Shown: piece after piece, positions 1 through 7,992 of the stretch
How positions within the stretch are numbered: position 1 is the first letter of the stretch
How the letters are laid out: every line of letters starts with the position of its first letter
DNA from: Photorhabdus bodei
GTDB lineage: Bacteria > Pseudomonadota > Gammaproteobacteria > Enterobacterales > Enterobacteriaceae
NCBI RefSeq assembly: GCF_003287735.1
Contig: NZ_NSCM01000012.1
Location: forward strand, 22,897-86,896
DNA length: 64,000 bases
Reading direction: 5' to 3'
The notes under the pieces: generated by a model
Seen by the model: the letters and a program-made list of their open reading frames with translations, nothing else
What the model was told of the DNA's origin: nothing
Databases searched by the model: none
Program-made: the position numbers and the translations under genes

Positions 1-769
1 TTGTTACAAAAGTCCCAAAAAATAGACCCCATATACATGCCGGTATGGATGTATAACTATTAAGAGAAAAATTTTTCATTGTTATTTTCTTATGTTATTT
101 ATATTGGTATCTTTTAAACCAAGCATTTAAAATATTTATGAGAGTACATAAAACCCACTTGCCTCTACAAAAATCAAATGTAGAAGCAAGAACTAGGATG
201 ATCTGTACGATAAAGTAAATTCAATGTTATATAATTTATTTTTAATATATTATCAAAACAGATGTTAATTGCAAACTAAATATGACATTTTTATTACATG
301 TTAAACGTAGATCAAATGCTGGTGATGTTAGTAAGCAACATAATGACATAAGTACTTCGCACTTTAACCGGCAAAAACACCGGTAAAAAGGGCCCTTAAT
401 CTCAGATGAAAACCTTTCAGTTCAATCTTTATCTATTCAAATAGTAATCAATCAACTGAAAAACTCAGCTTAATCTAATCCCAAAATAAACTGTAATATT
501 ATATTCAAAGTGAAATAAATAAATAAAACTGTATTTTAGTTTAATAGCTAAACTCCGGTGGGGATAATTATTATTTATAGATTTATATGAAGCCATCCGA
601 GATTAAAACTGGAAATTATCGCATAGGCCCAAAATATTCACTAACTAAAATGGGGATTAGTAATGAGTTTATTCTTTAATTTCCTTAATGAAATAAATGA
701 TACATTCAAACAGAGAGAATTGTCTTATCATCTCAACTCATTTGATACTAACAACAGGATTTATTCGCG
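1..769. other. AT-rich intergenic region, no gene seen
   Basis: No convincing reading frame is seen on either strand. The stretch is strongly AT-rich. A short stem (ACCGG/CCGGT at about 367-384) is the only compact inverted repeat noticed. The last 60 bases presumably hold the promoter of the EamA-type gene at 770. Whatever lies to the left of the window cannot be inferred. Confidence 0.6.
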
Positions 770-1198
770 ATGGGTACCTGGCTTATCTATGCCTTATTAT
801 CAGCGTTTACCGCCGCTTTAGTCGCTATCTTCGGGAAAATCGGTTTGCAAAATCTTGATGCCAATACAGCAACAGCAATACGCGCAGTCATTATGGCGCT
901 GTTTCTTGTCGGTGTCGTTGTCGTACAAGGAAAATTAAATCTGGTTAGTGAAATACTGGCAAACCACAAGGCGTTGCTTTTTATCGCTTTAAGCGGTGTG
1001 GCGGGGGCATTGTCATGGTTGTTTTACTTTATGGCAATTAGAAACGGCAATGTTTCTCAGGTTGCCCCGATTGATAAACTCAGTGTCGTGTTTACTGTTA
1101 TCCTGGCCGTTATCTTATTTGGTGAAAAAATATCACTGATGACCGCAGGTGGTATTGCACTGATTACTGCCGGTGCGTTAATGGTTGCTCTCGGCTGA
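770..1198 (+). CDS. Small EamA/DMT-family membrane transporter (single-domain)
   Basis: The protein has 142 residues and is almost entirely hydrophobic, with about five membrane segments (roughly residues 4-22, 35-52, 67-87, 95-116, 121-140). It matches one EamA repeat of the drug/metabolite transporter superfamily; the motif ending in a GE before the last helix (residues 118-119) is typical. Full-length EamA proteins have two such repeats and ten helices, so this is a half-size member that would have to work as a dimer. Substrate is unknown. It stands alone, convergent with pgm, and a bidirectional hairpin separates the two. The start ATG follows an AGGA-type ribosome site at about 755-758. 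The inner-membrane transporter class is clear; the transported compound is not. Confidence 0.8.
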   Translation: MGTWLIYALLSAFTAALVAIFGKIGLQNLDANTATAIRAVIMALFLVGVVVVQGKLNLVSEILANHKALLFIALSGVAGALSWLFYFMAIRNGNVSQVAPIDKLSVVFTVILAVILFGEKISLMTAGGIALITAGALMVALG

Positions 1199-1202
1199 AA
1201 AA

Positions 1203-1246
1203 TAAAAAATCCGCAAAAGTTGTTATCACTGTTGCGGATTCTTTTT
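1203..1246. terminator. Bidirectional rho-independent terminator
   Basis: A nine-base stem (AATCCGCAA at 1208-1216 with TTGCGGATT at 1232-1240) has a T run on its right and an A run on its left. It can therefore terminate both the EamA-type gene (plus) and pgm (minus), whose ends converge here. Confidence 0.8.
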
Positions 1247-1261
1247 AATCGGCCAAAAAGA

Positions 1262-2902
1262 TCAACCGGCGGCAAAAACCTGGTTAACGATATCCAGCGC
1301 TTCCTGCTCAATTTTCTGCCGGTGCTCAGGGCCAAGGAAGCTTTCACAATAAATTTTGTAGGCTTCTTCTGTTCCCGATGGGCGAGCAGCAAACCAGCCG
1401 TTTTCTGTTATCACTTTTAGACCACCTATTGACGCTCCATTACCAGAAGCTTTTGTCAACCGGGCTGTGATTGGATCACCGGCAAGCTTATCCGCTTTCA
1501 CCATTTCTGGTGATAACTTGGCTAATAATGCTTTCTGCTGATAAGTTGCCGGTGCCTGGATGCGGCTATAACTTGGCGTACCGAAGCGAGCTGCCAACTT
1601 GTTGTAATGCTGCTGCGGATTTTCCCCTGTTACCGCGGTCATCTCTGCCGCCAGCAAACACAAGATAATCCCATCTTTATCTGTAGACCACGGCGTACCA
1701 TCAAAACGCAGGAAAGAAGCCCCTGCACTCTCCTCTCCACCAAAGCCCAACTCACCTTTATGTAACCCATCAACAAACCACTTAAAACCCACCGGTACTT
1801 CTACCAATTTACGGCCAAGATCGGCGACGACCCGATCAATCATGGCACTGGATACCAATGTTTTACCTATCGCAACACTTTCTGACCATTGCGGACGATG
1901 GCGGAATAGGTAATTTATCGCGGTTGCCAGATAGTGGTTCGGATTCATCAAACCAGCGGGAGTGACAATACCGTGGCGGTCATAATCCGGATCGTTTGCA
2001 AAAGCCAAATCAAACTTATCACGCATGGCTAACAAACCCGCCATTGCCCAAGGGGATGAGCAATCCATACGAATGACGCCATCATGATCCAAGTGCATAA
2101 AACGGAATGTCTGATCAACTTGATCATTAACCAATGTCAGATCCAAATTGTAGCGCTCACCAATACGCTGCCAGAACGCAATGCCAGAGCCCCCCAAAGG
2201 ATCAATACCGATTTTCAGCCCGGCCCGCTGGATAGCGGCCATATCAACCACATCACCCAACGCACTAACATATGGTTCAACTAAATCCTGCTGATGCAAA
2301 TATTCGCTGTTCAATACCTGAACAAATGGCAAACGTTTAACGCCTTTTAGACCTTCTGTAAGCAACTCATTAGCACGACGTTCTATAATTGCTGTCAAAT
2401 CCGTATCTGCGGGACCACCATCAGGTGGATTATATTTAATCCCCCCGTCTTCTGGTGGATTATGGGAAGGGGTAATAACAATCCCATCAGCCAACGCTTT
2501 CCCCAAGCGGTTATAACAGAGGATGGCATGAGAAATCGCAGGTGTTGGCGTAAATCCATTATTTTCCTGCACAATCACATTCACGCTGTTAGCCGTCAAG
2601 ACTTCCAGTACGGAAATAAATGCCGCTTCTGATAAAGCATGGGTATCTTTACCCACATAACAAGGGCCATTGATTCCCCGTTGCTTGCGAACTTCCGCAA
2701 CAGCTTGAGTAATTGCCAGAATATGCGCCTCATTAAAACTGTGACGCTGAGAACTGCCACGATGACCGGATGTACCAAATTTAACTTTATGCTCTGAGTT
2801 TTCCGGCTGAGGATGCAAGGTGTAATACTGTGATGTAAGCTGCGCTACATTTATCAGATCACTTTGGCGGGCAATCTGCCCCGCGCACGGATGATTTACC
2901 AC
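1262..2902 (-). CDS. pgm: Phosphoglucomutase, alpha-D-glucose
   Basis: Interconverts glucose-1-phosphate and glucose-6-phosphate in the cytoplasm, linking glycogen, trehalose and UDP-glucose synthesis to glycolysis. The 546-residue length equals that of the E. coli enzyme. Visible motifs are the phosphoserine loop TPSHNPP with Ser146, the Mg-binding DPDYDRH near residue 305, the sugar-binding GGEESAG near 397, and the phosphate-binding RPSGTEE near the C-terminus. It lies 61 bases downstream of seqA on the same strand, the seqA-pgm order known from E. coli, so the two may be cotranscribed. Nothing is missing or unusual. Confidence 0.98.
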   Translation of the reverse strand: MVNHPCAGQIARQSDLINVAQLTSQYYTLHPQPENSEHKVKFGTSGHRGSSQRHSFNEAHILAITQAVAEVRKQRGINGPCYVGKDTHALSEAAFISVLEVLTANSVNVIVQENNGFTPTPAISHAILCYNRLGKALADGIVITPSHNPPEDGGIKYNPPDGGPADTDLTAIIERRANELLTEGLKGVKRLPFVQVLNSEYLHQQDLVEPYVSALGDVVDMAAIQRAGLKIGIDPLGGSGIAFWQRIGERYNLDLTLVNDQVDQTFRFMHLDHDGVIRMDCSSPWAMAGLLAMRDKFDLAFANDPDYDRHGIVTPAGLMNPNHYLATAINYLFRHRPQWSESVAIGKTLVSSAMIDRVVADLGRKLVEVPVGFKWFVDGLHKGELGFGGEESAGASFLRFDGTPWSTDKDGIILCLLAAEMTAVTGENPQQHYNKLAARFGTPSYSRIQAPATYQQKALLAKLSPEMVKADKLAGDPITARLTKASGNGASIGGLKVITENGWFAARPSGTEEAYKIYCESFLGPEHRQKIEQEALDIVNQVFAAG

Positions 2903-2963
2903 TTTAAATCTCCCCTGGACAAGGGCTGCACTGTACTTTGTCTGTCAGCACAGCCTTAATCAG

Positions 2964-3488
2964 TTAAATTGTGCCACACACCTTGTCGATAAAATTGGCT
3001 GAGAATTTCATATCCTGCATAATTTGCTCAACCATACTACGCTTACGGTCAGTGTTAGTGTTAGTAATGACCCAAAAAGGCGTGCCCGGAATGTGACGAG
3101 GTTTGGTTTGTTTACCACTGGCGAGCAATGTCTGTTCATCACCAGCAAAATAAACACGGGTACGACCGTGCATGGCATCAGTCGTCTGGGAAAAAATTTC
3201 ACTATTCAGGCTGTATAACGTAGATAAGATCAACATAAAACGCTCAACAGATTTTTTCTTGTCAGAATAGTCATCTGAAAGTAATAATTCGCGTATCACA
3301 CGGACAGAATCACGCTGGCGGGCTACTGGCGCTTTCTCCACAGCACTGAGAGGCTGTACATTTTGTACTGGCTGCTCGGCGTTAAATTTTAGCATTCGCC
3401 GTAAAATATCAGATGCACTTTCACCAATATGTTGTGTGTGGCTGGCAATATAGCGGTAAAGGTCTTCATCAACTTCTATCGTTTTCAT
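2964..3488 (-). CDS. seqA: Negative regulator of replication initiation SeqA
   Basis: SeqA binds hemimethylated GATC pairs, sequesters oriC after initiation and organises newly replicated DNA. At 174 residues it is slightly shorter than the E. coli protein (about 181). The N-terminal multimerisation domain (residues 1-35, beginning MKTIEVDEDLY) and the C-terminal DNA-binding domain (about 65-174, ending in VCGTI) are both recognisable; the linker between them is variable. It is followed by pgm. In E. coli ybfF precedes seqA; here the upstream 660 bases are empty, so seqA must have its own promoter in that region. Confidence 0.97.
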   Translation of the reverse strand: MKTIEVDEDLYRYIASHTQHIGESASDILRRMLKFNAEQPVQNVQPLSAVEKAPVARQRDSVRVIRELLLSDDYSDKKKSVERFMLILSTLYSLNSEIFSQTTDAMHGRTRVYFAGDEQTLLASGKQTKPRHIPGTPFWVITNTNTDRKRSMVEQIMQDMKFSANFIDKVCGTI

Positions 3489-4154
3489 TTCTATCCAGTA
3501 CTGTTCTAAATAAAAAATTTCGACAGATTATAAAGTATAAAAAGAGAAAACAAAACAATTAAAATTTCAATAAGTTAAAAGTATTTAAACATGAAAAACA
3601 GCATAATAAAATATCCGTTTTTCATCTAAAATAAATCAATCAGTTACATAAATATTGTGAATATAAATCTCATTGTCAAATGTCATATCGATCTTTTAAT
3701 ACCACTTATTTAGGCGTTGATAATCACATAATAATTTATTCTGATATTATACCCAAATAATGATAAAACTTGGTTTCAACATTGCCGATAATCAATTCAA
3801 TCAAGGGAGATGAAACTGTGAATGGGGAGATTGATTATAGACAGTAAAACAGTTTAAATTCATGGGGATATATATTTATCACCATTATTGTATTTTCAAT
3901 GTGAATTATAGAATCAATAATTTCAATCATTAATTTTTTAAATCATAATATCTATTCTTTAAATTTATTCTTATAAATCCAAAACGATATTATTAAACCA
4001 AGATTTAATATAAATAAAACCATAAACACTCAAAAATAAAATGGATTTTCATGGCTTTCAATACTAATATACAGTTGCAATAGTGATATTTAAAAAATTC
4101 CAGTCAGATATACACAATCATTAATTTCGAAATGTATATATCTGACCTTGTAAT
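3489..4154. other. AT-rich intergenic region upstream of seqA
   Basis: This stretch of 666 bases lies between seqA and glk, both on the minus strand. No reading frame of note, no tRNA and no recognisable repeat was found. It must contain the seqA promoter at its left end and the glk transcript end at its right. Confidence 0.5.
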
Positions 4155-5120
4155 TTAATCAATAAGTGAAAGTTGTTGCCGTAAATAGGTACCTGAACCT
4201 AATAATCCTGGTTGTGGATGAGTAATCAAATAAACAGGAATCTGTTGTATTAACGGTTTAAAACGCCCTTTATCTTCAAATCCATGAAGAAAGTTCGATT
4301 GCTTAAAGAAATCAAGAAACCGCGGCACTATACCACCAGCGATATACACACCACCAAAAGTCCCCATATTTAACGCTAAATTTCCACCAAATCGCCCCAT
4401 AATTTCACAAAATAGTGTCAGAGCACGATGGCAATATTGACAACTTTCATCCAATGCTCGTTGCGTCACGGTTTCTGGTTCTAAATCTTCCGGCTGACGA
4501 TTATCCAAAATGGCAATCGCCTGATAAAGGTTTACCAACCCACTACCGGACAAGATTCTTTCTACTGAAACATGCCCAAATTTACGCCGCAAAACAGCCA
4601 ATATCGCATCTTGTTCTTCACTATTCGCGGCGAAATCTACATGACCACCTTCACCCGGTAAACTTACCCATTGCTTGTCTACCTTGATCAAATGAGCGAC
4701 ACCAAGGCCAGTCCCTGCCCCGTAAACCGCTATCGGTTTGTCTTTAACCGCTTCTCCTCCTCCTAATTGAAGCTTGTATTCTTCTGTCAGCATTGGAATA
4801 GCCATAGATACAGCCGTGAAGTCATTGATCACATCTAATTTTTCTAGCCCAAGCGTCTGTTTCAGCTCACTAATCGAAAATGCCCATTGGTGATTGGTCA
4901 TTTCTACCCAATCACCATTTATCGGGCAAGCAATAGCGATACATGCATAAGTCACTACTGTTTTTTGCTCCGCTAAATAGTGACTGATAATAGATTCTAA
5001 TCCAGCATGTTGTTTTGCACTATACGTTTCAATCCGCTCAATAGCCCCATTTTCCAAATTGCAAAGTGCTAATCTGGCATTAGTGCCGCCAATATCAGCA
5101 ACAAGTCCGTAGAGATTCAT
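4155..5120 (-). CDS. glk: Glucokinase
   Basis: Phosphorylates cytoplasmic free glucose with ATP to glucose-6-phosphate. The 321-residue length is identical to E. coli Glk. Visible features are the N-terminal phosphate-binding [12 protein letters not shown], the catalytic Asp in [12 protein letters not shown] (near residue 100), the ATP-site [11 protein letters not shown], the PGEGGHVDF segment, and [15 protein letters not shown] near residue 265. This is the bacterial hexokinase-type glucokinase, not the ROK type. It is monocistronic in appearance, with a partial ERIC just upstream. Confidence 0.97.
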   Translation of the reverse strand: MNLYGLVADIGGTNARLALCNLENGAIERIETYSAKQHAGLESIISHYLAEQKTVVTYACIAIACPINGDWVEMTNHQWAFSISELKQTLGLEKLDVINDFTAVSMAIPMLTEEYKLQLGGGEAVKDKPIAVYGAGTGLGVAHLIKVDKQWVSLPGEGGHVDFAANSEEQDAILAVLRRKFGHVSVERILSGSGLVNLYQAIAILDNRQPEDLEPETVTQRALDESCQYCHRALTLFCEIMGRFGGNLALNMGTFGGVYIAGGIVPRFLDFFKQSNFLHGFEDKGRFKPLIQQIPVYLITHPQPGLLGSGTYLRQQLSLID

Positions 5121-5210
5121 TTTTATATCCTAATAATCAGCTAGTACAACAATTAGGTAAAGCTTATCCCATCCGGCATTATTGGTATAGATCGTTTAGG
5201 AGTGAATAAC

Positions 5211-5299
5211 TTGCACTCATCCCGGTCATATAGTTATCTATGCTTCCGGGGATTCGCTTCCTTACCGTCGCGATGCATTTTGAAATCTTTAGGGTATAT
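5211..5299. repeat. ERIC element, partial
   Basis: The core of an enterobacterial repetitive intergenic consensus element is present: the CCCCGG-type central palindrome halves and the terminal GGGTATA. The left arm, present in the other copies of this window, is degraded or lost. It lies between glk and the antitoxin-like gene. Confidence 0.75.
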
Positions 5300-5318
5300 A
5301 CGTAGCTAAGACATGGGG

Positions 5319-5672
5319 TTAAACAGCCTTATGACGTTCATTGGATTTTCTTTTTTTACTTTTCATTGCCTTGCTGTGAACTTCGGCGAGTACCCGTTTT
5401 TTCTCGCTATCAGCAAAACGATTTAAAACCTGCCTAATTAATGGCTGATAACCTAGGCCATTAAGGTCTGCTATCATTTTCAAATCTTCAATCAGAGACC
5501 GATTTAATCTGATTGAAATGGGCTGTAACTCCAGCGCTTCGTTAATCAGATCTTCTGTTACATCATCAGATACTTTAACGTGAGCCTCACTACAACCAAG
5601 CTCACCGTTCTCCCATGCTTCATCAGTAGAAACTATCAGGTTATTTGCTCGCTTATCAGTTTGTTTGCTCAT
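5319..5672 (-). CDS. Ribbon-helix-helix (CopG/BrnA-like) antitoxin-type protein
   Basis: The protein has 117 residues. The stretch around residues 50-85 (PISIRLNRSLIEDLKMIADLN) has the beta-strand plus two-helix pattern of ribbon-helix-helix antitoxins, with an acidic N-terminus before it and a very basic Lys/Arg-rich tail. This fits a type II antitoxin that represses its own promoter. Its ATG overlaps the stop codon of a tiny upstream ORF (ATGA), as in toxin-first TA operons, but no complete toxin is seen. The exact family is uncertain; BrnA-like or generic CopG are the best readings. An ERIC follows directly. Confidence 0.6.
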   Translation of the reverse strand: MSKQTDKRANNLIVSTDEAWENGELGCSEAHVKVSDDVTEDLINEALELQPISIRLNRSLIEDLKMIADLNGLGYQPLIRQVLNRFADSEKKRVLAEVHSKAMKSKKRKSNERHKAV

Positions 5673-5800
5673 TTCTTTATTCCTAGGCCATATTTTCTGT
5701 AAATTCTCAATTCATCTTCATTAGGTGTATAAGCTGTCTTTAACAGGCGGTTTTTGCCTGCTAATTTCAATTTGATGTTTGATGATATCAAGAGCTTCAT
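5669..5800 (-). pseudogene. Tiny ORF overlapping the antitoxin gene, possible toxin remnant
   Basis: An ORF of 43 codons starts at ATG 5800 and ends in a TGA that overlaps the ATG of the ribbon-helix-helix gene (ATGA). Its second half, LLKTAYTPNEDELRIYRKYG, looks like genuine coding sequence. A second frame just upstream (reading EALDIIKHQIEISRQ) also looks protein-like, suggesting a longer gene broken by a frameshift and deletion. By position it could be the tail of the toxin partner. The family was not recognised. Confidence 0.35.
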
Positions 5801-6113
5801 GTGCTTCGGAGTTTTTAACTCATGGTTAATCTGTATATACACAAAATGATGAAGCTCATGCTAAGAATATTGATACTATTCTGCAATTTCACAGCACAAA
5901 TACAGTACACGAAAATCTAGCCGTGGTAATAAAATGACATAACTCATTGAATTTATGATGGGTTGTGCTGGATGGTTCGGCCTTCGAGGTTTTCTTCACT
6001 TCGTTCGGTGACTACTGGTTTCGTTTGGCAGGCTTTGTTAAATAACCGGATCTGTAGTACGACTAAAGGTATGGAATAAATTTGTAAGTCATGCTGGCAA
6101 TTTTAGAATTATA
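5801..6113. other. Intergenic region with IS-end-like relic
   Basis: No intact gene is seen. A stretch at 6031-6049 (GGCTTTGTTAAATAA followed by CCGG) resembles the terminal inverted repeat of IS903/IS5-group elements (GGCTTTGTTGAATAAATC), without any transposase beside it. A GC-richer patch at about 5970-6030 contrasts with the surroundings. The region separates two TA-like loci. Confidence 0.4.
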
Positions 6114-6130
6114 AGAGTACCTTGTACTCT
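6114..6130. promoter_or_regulatory. Inverted repeat, probable operator of the RelE-like/HTH operon
   Basis: A perfect seven-base inverted repeat (AGAGTAC / GTACTCT, three-base spacer) lies 20 bases before the toxin start and next to a TTATAAG that could be a -10 element. TA operons are typically autorepressed by the antitoxin at such sites; the assignment is by position only. Confidence 0.5.
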
Positions 6131-6150
6131 AGGATAAAGGAGGTTTTCCA

Positions 6151-6483
6151 GTGAGTCATGCGATAGAGTTTATCGAAACTAGTATGTTTACCCGACAGAT
6201 AAAAGAGGTTGCCACTGATGATGAACTTAAAGAACTGCAACGAGAGCTTATCGAGTCACCAGATAAAGGTGATCTAATACGTGGTACTGGGGGGTTACGT
6301 AAAATCAGAATGGCTATAGGCTCACAAGGAAAAAATGGTAGTGCCAGAGTTATTTATCTTCTAGCGACTGAAGATATTATCTATCTGGTGATGGCTTATC
6401 CGAAAAGTAAAAAAGATAGCTTAACGGATGCCGAGAAAGCAGAACTGAAAAAACTAACAAAATTACTAAAAGATGAGGTGTAA
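6151..6483 (+). CDS. RelE/ParE-superfamily type II toxin
   Basis: The protein has 110 residues. It starts at GTG, preceded by an AAAGGAGG ribosome site eight bases away. The sequence has the RelE-like pattern: an N-terminal strand (IEFIETSMF), amphipathic helices, then GTGGLRKIRMAI and RVIYLLATEDIIYLVMAYPKSKKDSLT, the beta-sheet core with the Tyr-Pro-Lys signature of HigB/RelE-like mRNA interferases encoded beside NadS-type antitoxins. It presumably cleaves mRNA on the ribosome when unopposed. The antitoxin gene begins two bases after its stop, so the pair is translationally coupled, toxin first. A palindrome upstream is the likely operator. Confidence 0.8.
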   Translation: MSHAIEFIETSMFTRQIKEVATDDELKELQRELIESPDKGDLIRGTGGLRKIRMAIGSQGKNGSARVIYLLATEDIIYLVMAYPKSKKDSLTDAEKAELKKLTKLLKDEV

Positions 6484-6484
6484 C

Positions 6485-6769
6485 ATGAGTTTTTTTGACG
6501 AATTAAAAGCATCCCTCGAAGAAGCAGTTGAAATTAAACAAGGTAATAAAGCCACAGCGCGTGTGACCCGATATGAAGTTGCCGACGTTAAAGCCATCCG
6601 TGCTCAACTTAACATTTCACAGGCAGAGATGGCGGAGGCTTTAAGCACCAGCCTTGATACAATTAAAAGCTGGGAGCAGAAGCGTCGAAATCCGACAGGA
6701 CTAGCGGCAAAGGTGTTAGCTATCATCCAAGAAAACCCTAATTTTTATAAGGCTCTGGCGACGCATTGA
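6485..6769 (+). CDS. HTH-domain antitoxin (NadS/HigA-like)
   Basis: The protein has 94 residues when started at the ATG at 6485, immediately after the toxin stop; an in-frame ATG at 6473 inside the toxin gene is less likely. A helix-turn-helix is plain at about residues 40-66 (IRAQLNISQAEMAEALSTSL followed by DTIKSWEQKRR), the pattern of NadS/HigA antitoxins. It would neutralise the RelE-like toxin and repress the operon through the palindrome at 6114-6130. The final 25 residues (GLAAKVLAIIQENPNFYKAL) are typical of the family. Confidence 0.8.
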   Translation: MSFFDELKASLEEAVEIKQGNKATARVTRYEVADVKAIRAQLNISQAEMAEALSTSLDTIKSWEQKRRNPTGLAAKVLAIIQENPNFYKALATH

Positions 6770-6879
6770 TTAGCCGGTGTGTCGTACAAGTATTAAAGTT
6801 ACCTACCACATCTCGGTTCTACCTGTTTCCAAGAGGCCATAGTTTGAGTGTTCTCATTGTTTGTGACTTCTTTTGCTGC

Positions 6880-6976
6880 GGGCCAGCGCTCACGCGCTGT
6901 TGTCTCGCTTCGCTCGGCTCGAACCTGCGACCCATTGATTAAAAATCAACTGCTCTACCGACTGAGCTAACAACCT
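6880..6976 (-). pseudogene. Truncated tRNA-Lys with GC-rich insertion fragment
   Basis: The 5' half of a tRNA-Lys (D-arm, anticodon arm with TTT, variable region, start of the T-arm) is recognisable from 6976 down to 6919. It then runs into the same GC-rich sequence that interrupts the neighbouring copy at 7014-7153 and never returns to the tRNA 3' end. The first base and acceptor strand are also mutated (AGGTTGT instead of GGGTCGT). This copy cannot make a tRNA. Confidence 0.7.
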
Positions 6977-7013
6977 GACTGTAGGAAAATTATTCTGATT
7001 GTGTCTTTTGAGA

Positions 7014-7153
7014 TGGTGGGTCGTGCAGGATGACTCGGCCTACGGCCTCGCCCTTCGGGCCAGCGCTCACGCGCTGTTGTCTCGCTTCGCTCGGCTCGAA
7101 CCTGCGACCCATTGATTAAAATTCAACTGCTCTACCGACTGAGCTAACAACCC
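7014..7153 (-). pseudogene. tRNA-Lys(TTT) copy interrupted by a 64-bp insertion in the T-loop
   Basis: Both ends of a tRNA-Lys are present and complete (GGG... 5' end at 7153 and ...CCCACCA 3' end at 7014). At the T-loop, 64 bases of GC-rich DNA (7032-7095) made of short hairpins are inserted. Removing them restores exactly 76 bases. Anticodon is TTT. Compared with the two intact copies there are point changes at loop position 32 and in the acceptor stem (one G-U pair). Unless the insert is removed from the RNA, the gene is dead. Confidence 0.75.
7032..7095. repeat. GC-rich palindromic insert shared by two damaged tRNA-Lys copies
   Basis: The insert contains consecutive small inverted repeats (GGCCTACGGCC, GCCCTTCGGGC, AGCGCTCACGCGCT and CGCTTCGCTCGGC). 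The right-hand part recurs at about 6880-6918 in the adjacent broken tRNA copy. No target duplication of obvious length is seen; the single T or TC at the junctions is ambiguous. It resembles a small palindromic mobile element or tRNA-associated repeat; identity unknown. Confidence 0.6.
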
Positions 7154-7189
7154 ATCTAATAGGATAACTACTCTGAATATCTTTTGGAG

Positions 7190-7265
7190 TGGTGGGTCGT
7201 GCAGGATTCGAACCTGCGACCAATTGATTAAAAGTCAACTGCTCTACCGACTGAGCTAACGACCC
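7190..7265 (-). tRNA. tRNA-Lys(TTT)
   Basis: The 76-base cloverleaf includes encoded CCA, anticodon TTT (loop CTTTTAA) and a T-loop TTCGAAT. It is identical in layout to the copy at 7301-7376. Second of two intact tRNA-Lys in the Val-Lys cluster divergent from gltX, the arrangement known from E. coli valUXY-lysV. Confidence 0.97.
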
Positions 7266-7300
7266 ATCTATAGGGGAACTACTCTGGATATCTTTTGGAG

Positions 7301-7376
7301 TGGTGGGTCGTGCAGGATTCGAACCTGCGACCAATTGATTAAAAGTCAACTGCTCTACCGACTGAGCTAACGACCC
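7301..7376 (-). tRNA. tRNA-Lys(TTT)
   Basis: The 76 bases include CCA; acceptor GGGTCGT pairs with ACGACCC, and the anticodon is TTT. It follows three tRNA-Val genes in the same transcript direction. Confidence 0.97.
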
Positions 7377-7419
7377 GCACCAAAGATATGTGATACCGCC
7401 TGAAACAATCTTAATGAAG

Positions 7420-7495
7420 TGGTGGGCGATACCAGATTCGAACTGATGACCCCCTCCTTGTAAGGGAGATGCTCTACCAACTGAGCTAATCGCCC
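7420..7495 (-). tRNA. tRNA-Val(TAC)
   Basis: The 76 bases include CCA; acceptor GGGCGAT pairs with ATCGCCC, anticodon TAC sits in the loop between CTCCC and GGGAG. Third of three tandem near-identical copies. Confidence 0.97.
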
Positions 7496-7540
7496 ACTTC
7501 ATGATGACTATTACTGCTTCTATACCACTGAATTTATGAT

Positions 7541-7616
7541 TGGTGGGCGATACCAGATTCGAACTGATGACCCCCTCCTTGTAAGGGAGATGCTCTACCA
7601 ACTGAGCTAATCGCCC
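7541..7616 (-). tRNA. tRNA-Val(TAC)
   Basis: The 76 bases include CCA; anticodon TAC. Middle copy of the three tandem tRNA-Val genes. Confidence 0.97.
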
Positions 7617-7646
7617 AATCATAAAATCATTTTTATCACAACGAGA

Positions 7647-7722
7647 TGGTGGGCGATACCAGATTCGAACTGATGACCCCCTCCTTGTAAGGGAGATGCT
7701 CTACCAACTGAGCTAATCGCCC
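7647..7722 (-). tRNA. tRNA-Val(TAC)
   Basis: The 76 bases include CCA; anticodon TAC. First gene of the cluster, 17 bases downstream of a near-consensus sigma-70 promoter. Confidence 0.97.
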
Positions 7723-7739
7723 CGTCGTGATGGAGTCGC

Positions 7740-7767
7740 ATTATAGGGATAGTTCAGAGTGAGTCAA
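7740..7767 (-). promoter_or_regulatory. Sigma-70 promoter of the Val/Lys tRNA operon
   Basis: On the minus strand TTGACT (7767-7762) and a perfect TATAAT (7745-7740) are separated by 16 bases, followed by a GC-rich GCGACTCC discriminator, the type associated with stringent control of stable RNA genes. Confidence 0.85.
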
Positions 7768-7992
7768 CGCTTTTTCTAGAGAAAAATATCGTTCGTCTCA
7801 AAATTAAACAAGGGTGAGATAATTATCGTCACTATAGGGTACAGTTTAGACAAGTACACTGACTTTCCTCAACAACTTCCCGTTAACAGCATTGAGGAAT
7901 TAAGGTGCAGTGATAAAATGACCCCCACTTTTATTACTTTAAATCACCAATAACGTTCATTGAAAAGTGAAACGTAATTAAGGCAATCCCCG

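Noticed and set aside
7116..7622. A long minus-strand reading frame across the tRNA cluster
   Set aside because: It runs through tandem tRNA genes whose repeats keep the frame open; no protein family, and tRNA cloverleaf structure fully explains the sequence.
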